Assembly: GCA_013399115.1 (NCBI GenBank)
Contig: VXAA01004003.1
Coordinates: 62,001 to 126,000, forward strand
Length of the DNA stretch: 64,000 nt
Source: Anseranas semipalmata
Taxonomy: Eukaryota; Chordata; Aves; Anseriformes; Anseranatidae
Reading direction: 5' to 3'
Shown here: positions 61,966 through 64,000 of the stretch, piece after piece
Layout of the letters: every line of letters starts with the position of its first letter
How positions within the stretch are numbered: position 1 is the first letter of the stretch
The notes under the pieces: model-generated
What the model was told of the DNA's origin: nothing
The model's database searches: none
The model's input: the letters and a program-made list of their open reading frames with translations, nothing else
Translations under genes and position numbers: made by a program

Positions 61966-64000
61966 TTTTTTTCCCATTATGATCACAGTTAATGAATCTT
62001 CAGTCTGACCCATCTTAAATTGTACTTGCGTTATTACGCACTTGGAGTCCCAATATTCTCTGACACAGTAAACTGGAATTTGTAAGACAGCATTGCCCTC
62101 ACCCAACCAACTCCGTCATGTCTCCTTCATGAAAGATGTTGGAGCCAGAAAAGAGTTACTGTAAGAGGTTACTGCTCAACAGTGACAACATAGCAAAACA
62201 ACTGTATAAAGCAAGCTTGTTCACTCATTCTGTGGGGCACCTTGAAGTCTCAGGCTTCTAGAAAGCAGATGCAGCTCGTCTATCTGCAGCTGCAGCATGT
62301 ATGAACCCGTTTTGGCAGACTCATCTTCCCCACTCACTGAATCATCCCTGCACGCATGAAGCACCTCAGCCTGCACTGCACCTCCACGTCCCCCTGCGCC
62401 CAGAGTAAACACGCACACGTAGTTCAGCTCTCACAGCAGGATCCTATTCAATAAAGGCACAGGACGAATGAATCTGGCGTCATGGGACCTCAGCTGTGAG
62501 AGGTTGTCTAAGGCCCTATCAGCATTTTAGCTGGCTGAAATAAACACAATAATTTGCAATTTGAAAAAGAAAAAACAGTATGGTTCTCCCGATTTTTCTT
62601 CATGTGTCAGTAGATATGGCTTCATTAAGCTTTGTATTATTCTCTCCACGGTTCTCAGAACTGTGAGAAGGGCTCGAAAGAAGCAAGCAAACAAGGGAGA
62701 TATGCATTGATTTCTCAAGGGAGTCACAGCCCTAACTGGAGATAGCAGCTTACAAAATCCCATAAAATTAAATCAATTATATTCCCAGAGTTACATATTC
62801 AAAAATGTGGCCTTCTACTAAATACATGTCTTGTACAGGAACTGATACATAGATGGTGTCTGGGAGAGACATCCTAAGTGGCAGGGCATCACTGACACGC
62901 AGAGGGTAGTGGGCAGCGTGCTGTTAAAATTTTAGTAATCTCTACTTTGTTTCCTTGTTTAAAAAACAGGGGATGCTGCTTTCCCTGAAGGCAAAAGAAA
63001 GCGTAGGTTCGGTGCTCTACAAAGCTCTTAGTTCTGAATTACAGAGTAGCACATATTTACCATCCCAGTCACTAATACTCTTTTATATAATTTGAAAAAT
63101 GTTGGATATACATGCTTGGTAGTGAGGAAAACACTTCTGTCTGGGTCTCCCGATTACTCTGGTCATGTATTGCCTCATATTCCCACCCCAACTTAGTGAA
63201 TCCATGCAGAGGTCTGTAGACCCTTGTCCATCCTAGCCAAAAATTCTTCCCCAACCAGGATAACATGCTCCGATGATTTCCTCCCCATTCATAAAATCAG
63301 TGTTGTTCCTAGCTGGGAAGAGAATCAAAACCAGCATTTTTCTCAGACTATTTCTTAGGTTTGTCTGTCAGCTTGTGCCAAGGAAAATCTTGCTTAAGCA
63401 CAAACAGCCACAGCACCCCAGGAAGAAAGAGGAAAAACATCGAGTCAAGCAGTCCAAAGGGAAAACAAAGGCTGGTGCAGCGAAATTACGCCACATTCCG
63501 CTGAAAACCGAACATTAAGGGTCTGTTCTAGTTTTAACGTCTCATAGCCAGCCCTCAGAGCTCTGCATGAGAAAGGCTGCCCCAGCCCCACGTGAGCCCA
63601 TGACAGCAAAAGGACCAGTTCTCCAAGGGCAAAGTGCAGCCAGGAACCAACAAATGCAAATGTTGCCTTCAAAACTTTCCAGCTCTGTGCAGAGGATGGC
63701 TTAGCTATGCCAAAAGACTTCTGAAATAAAAAGATGTGCTCATTCATAGAAGCTTTCTCCGCAATTCCCCCATATTCTCCCAGGATTACTCTATCGAGGT
63801 GGCCCTCCGTTGACATCTTTTCTCCTCAAAAAATTATCAAATAAAGTGGAAGACTTGAAATCATACTTGACAGCTCCAAACTACACATGGATTAGCAGCT
63901 TTGGCTTATGCCCCGAAAAGCTTACACAGGAAAGCAGGCAAGATGTGGAGCACCAAGGTTAATTACAAAGAAAAGTAGCAGTCGCTCCCTAGAGAGAGAA

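Larger units (their letters stand above)
47029..64000 (-). other. Part of ZFYVE28 intron 1 and possibly upstream sequence
   Basis: This stretch lies 5' of exon 2. The expected first coding exon (about 13 codons starting MMNRFRKWLY in mammals) was not found. It may lie beyond 64000 or, less likely, in the 50-N gap. Three CR1 fragments, two GC-rich patches (54560-55110 and 61080-61265) and three runs of N are present. Other parts show no recognisable gene. Confidence 0.65.

Noticed and set aside
1..64000. CRISPR arrays, phage, operons, tRNA or rRNA genes
   Set aside because: No regularly spaced repeats, no compact gene clusters and no recognisable structural RNA were seen; intron and LINE content show a bird-like nuclear genome.

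Overview
The window is vertebrate nuclear DNA, almost certainly from a bird. The evidence is long AT-rich introns with canonical splice sites and five chicken-repeat-1 (CR1) LINE fragments, several ending in the avian-type ATTCTATGAT tail. No second interspersed-repeat family could be named with confidence. There is no sign of prokaryotic, phage or CRISPR content, and I found no new biological system.

One protein-coding gene accounts for all the recognisable coding sequence: ZFYVE28 (lateral signaling target protein 2, LST2), on the minus strand. Seven consecutive coding exons (called 2 to 8 here) lie at 46888-47028, 28843-28980, 25769-25971, 23946-24035, 21585-21674, 18203-18304 and 8661-10022. 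Joined, they keep one reading frame and give 708 complete codons. A 13-codon first exon (as in mammals) should lie at or beyond the right side of the window. The C-terminal exons, including the FYVE zinc finger, should lie left of position 1. The lysine equivalent to human Lys87, the regulatory monoubiquitination site, is present. The intron between exons 7 and 8 uses a GC donor (AG|GCAAGT) in place of GT, and only that donor preserves the frame.

Layout from left to right: 1-8660 is part of intron 8 with a 150-bp AAAAAG satellite; 8661-10022 is the large exon 8; 10023-18202 is intron 7 with a relatively intact CR1; 18203-28980 holds exons 7 to 3 in a compact cluster, with a decayed antisense CR1 in intron 5; 28981-46887 is intron 2 (17.9 kb) with two CpG-rich patches; 46888-47028 is exon 2; 47029-64000 is part of intron 1 with three CR1 fragments, GC-rich patches and three runs of N.

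The other observations are mostly local: a divergent TATA-box pair beside a 50-N gap, several short tandem duplications and hairpins, a possible regulatory cluster with a CTCF-like site, and a CR1 copy interrupted by one N where about 225 bp are missing. All regulatory suggestions are inference from sequence only.
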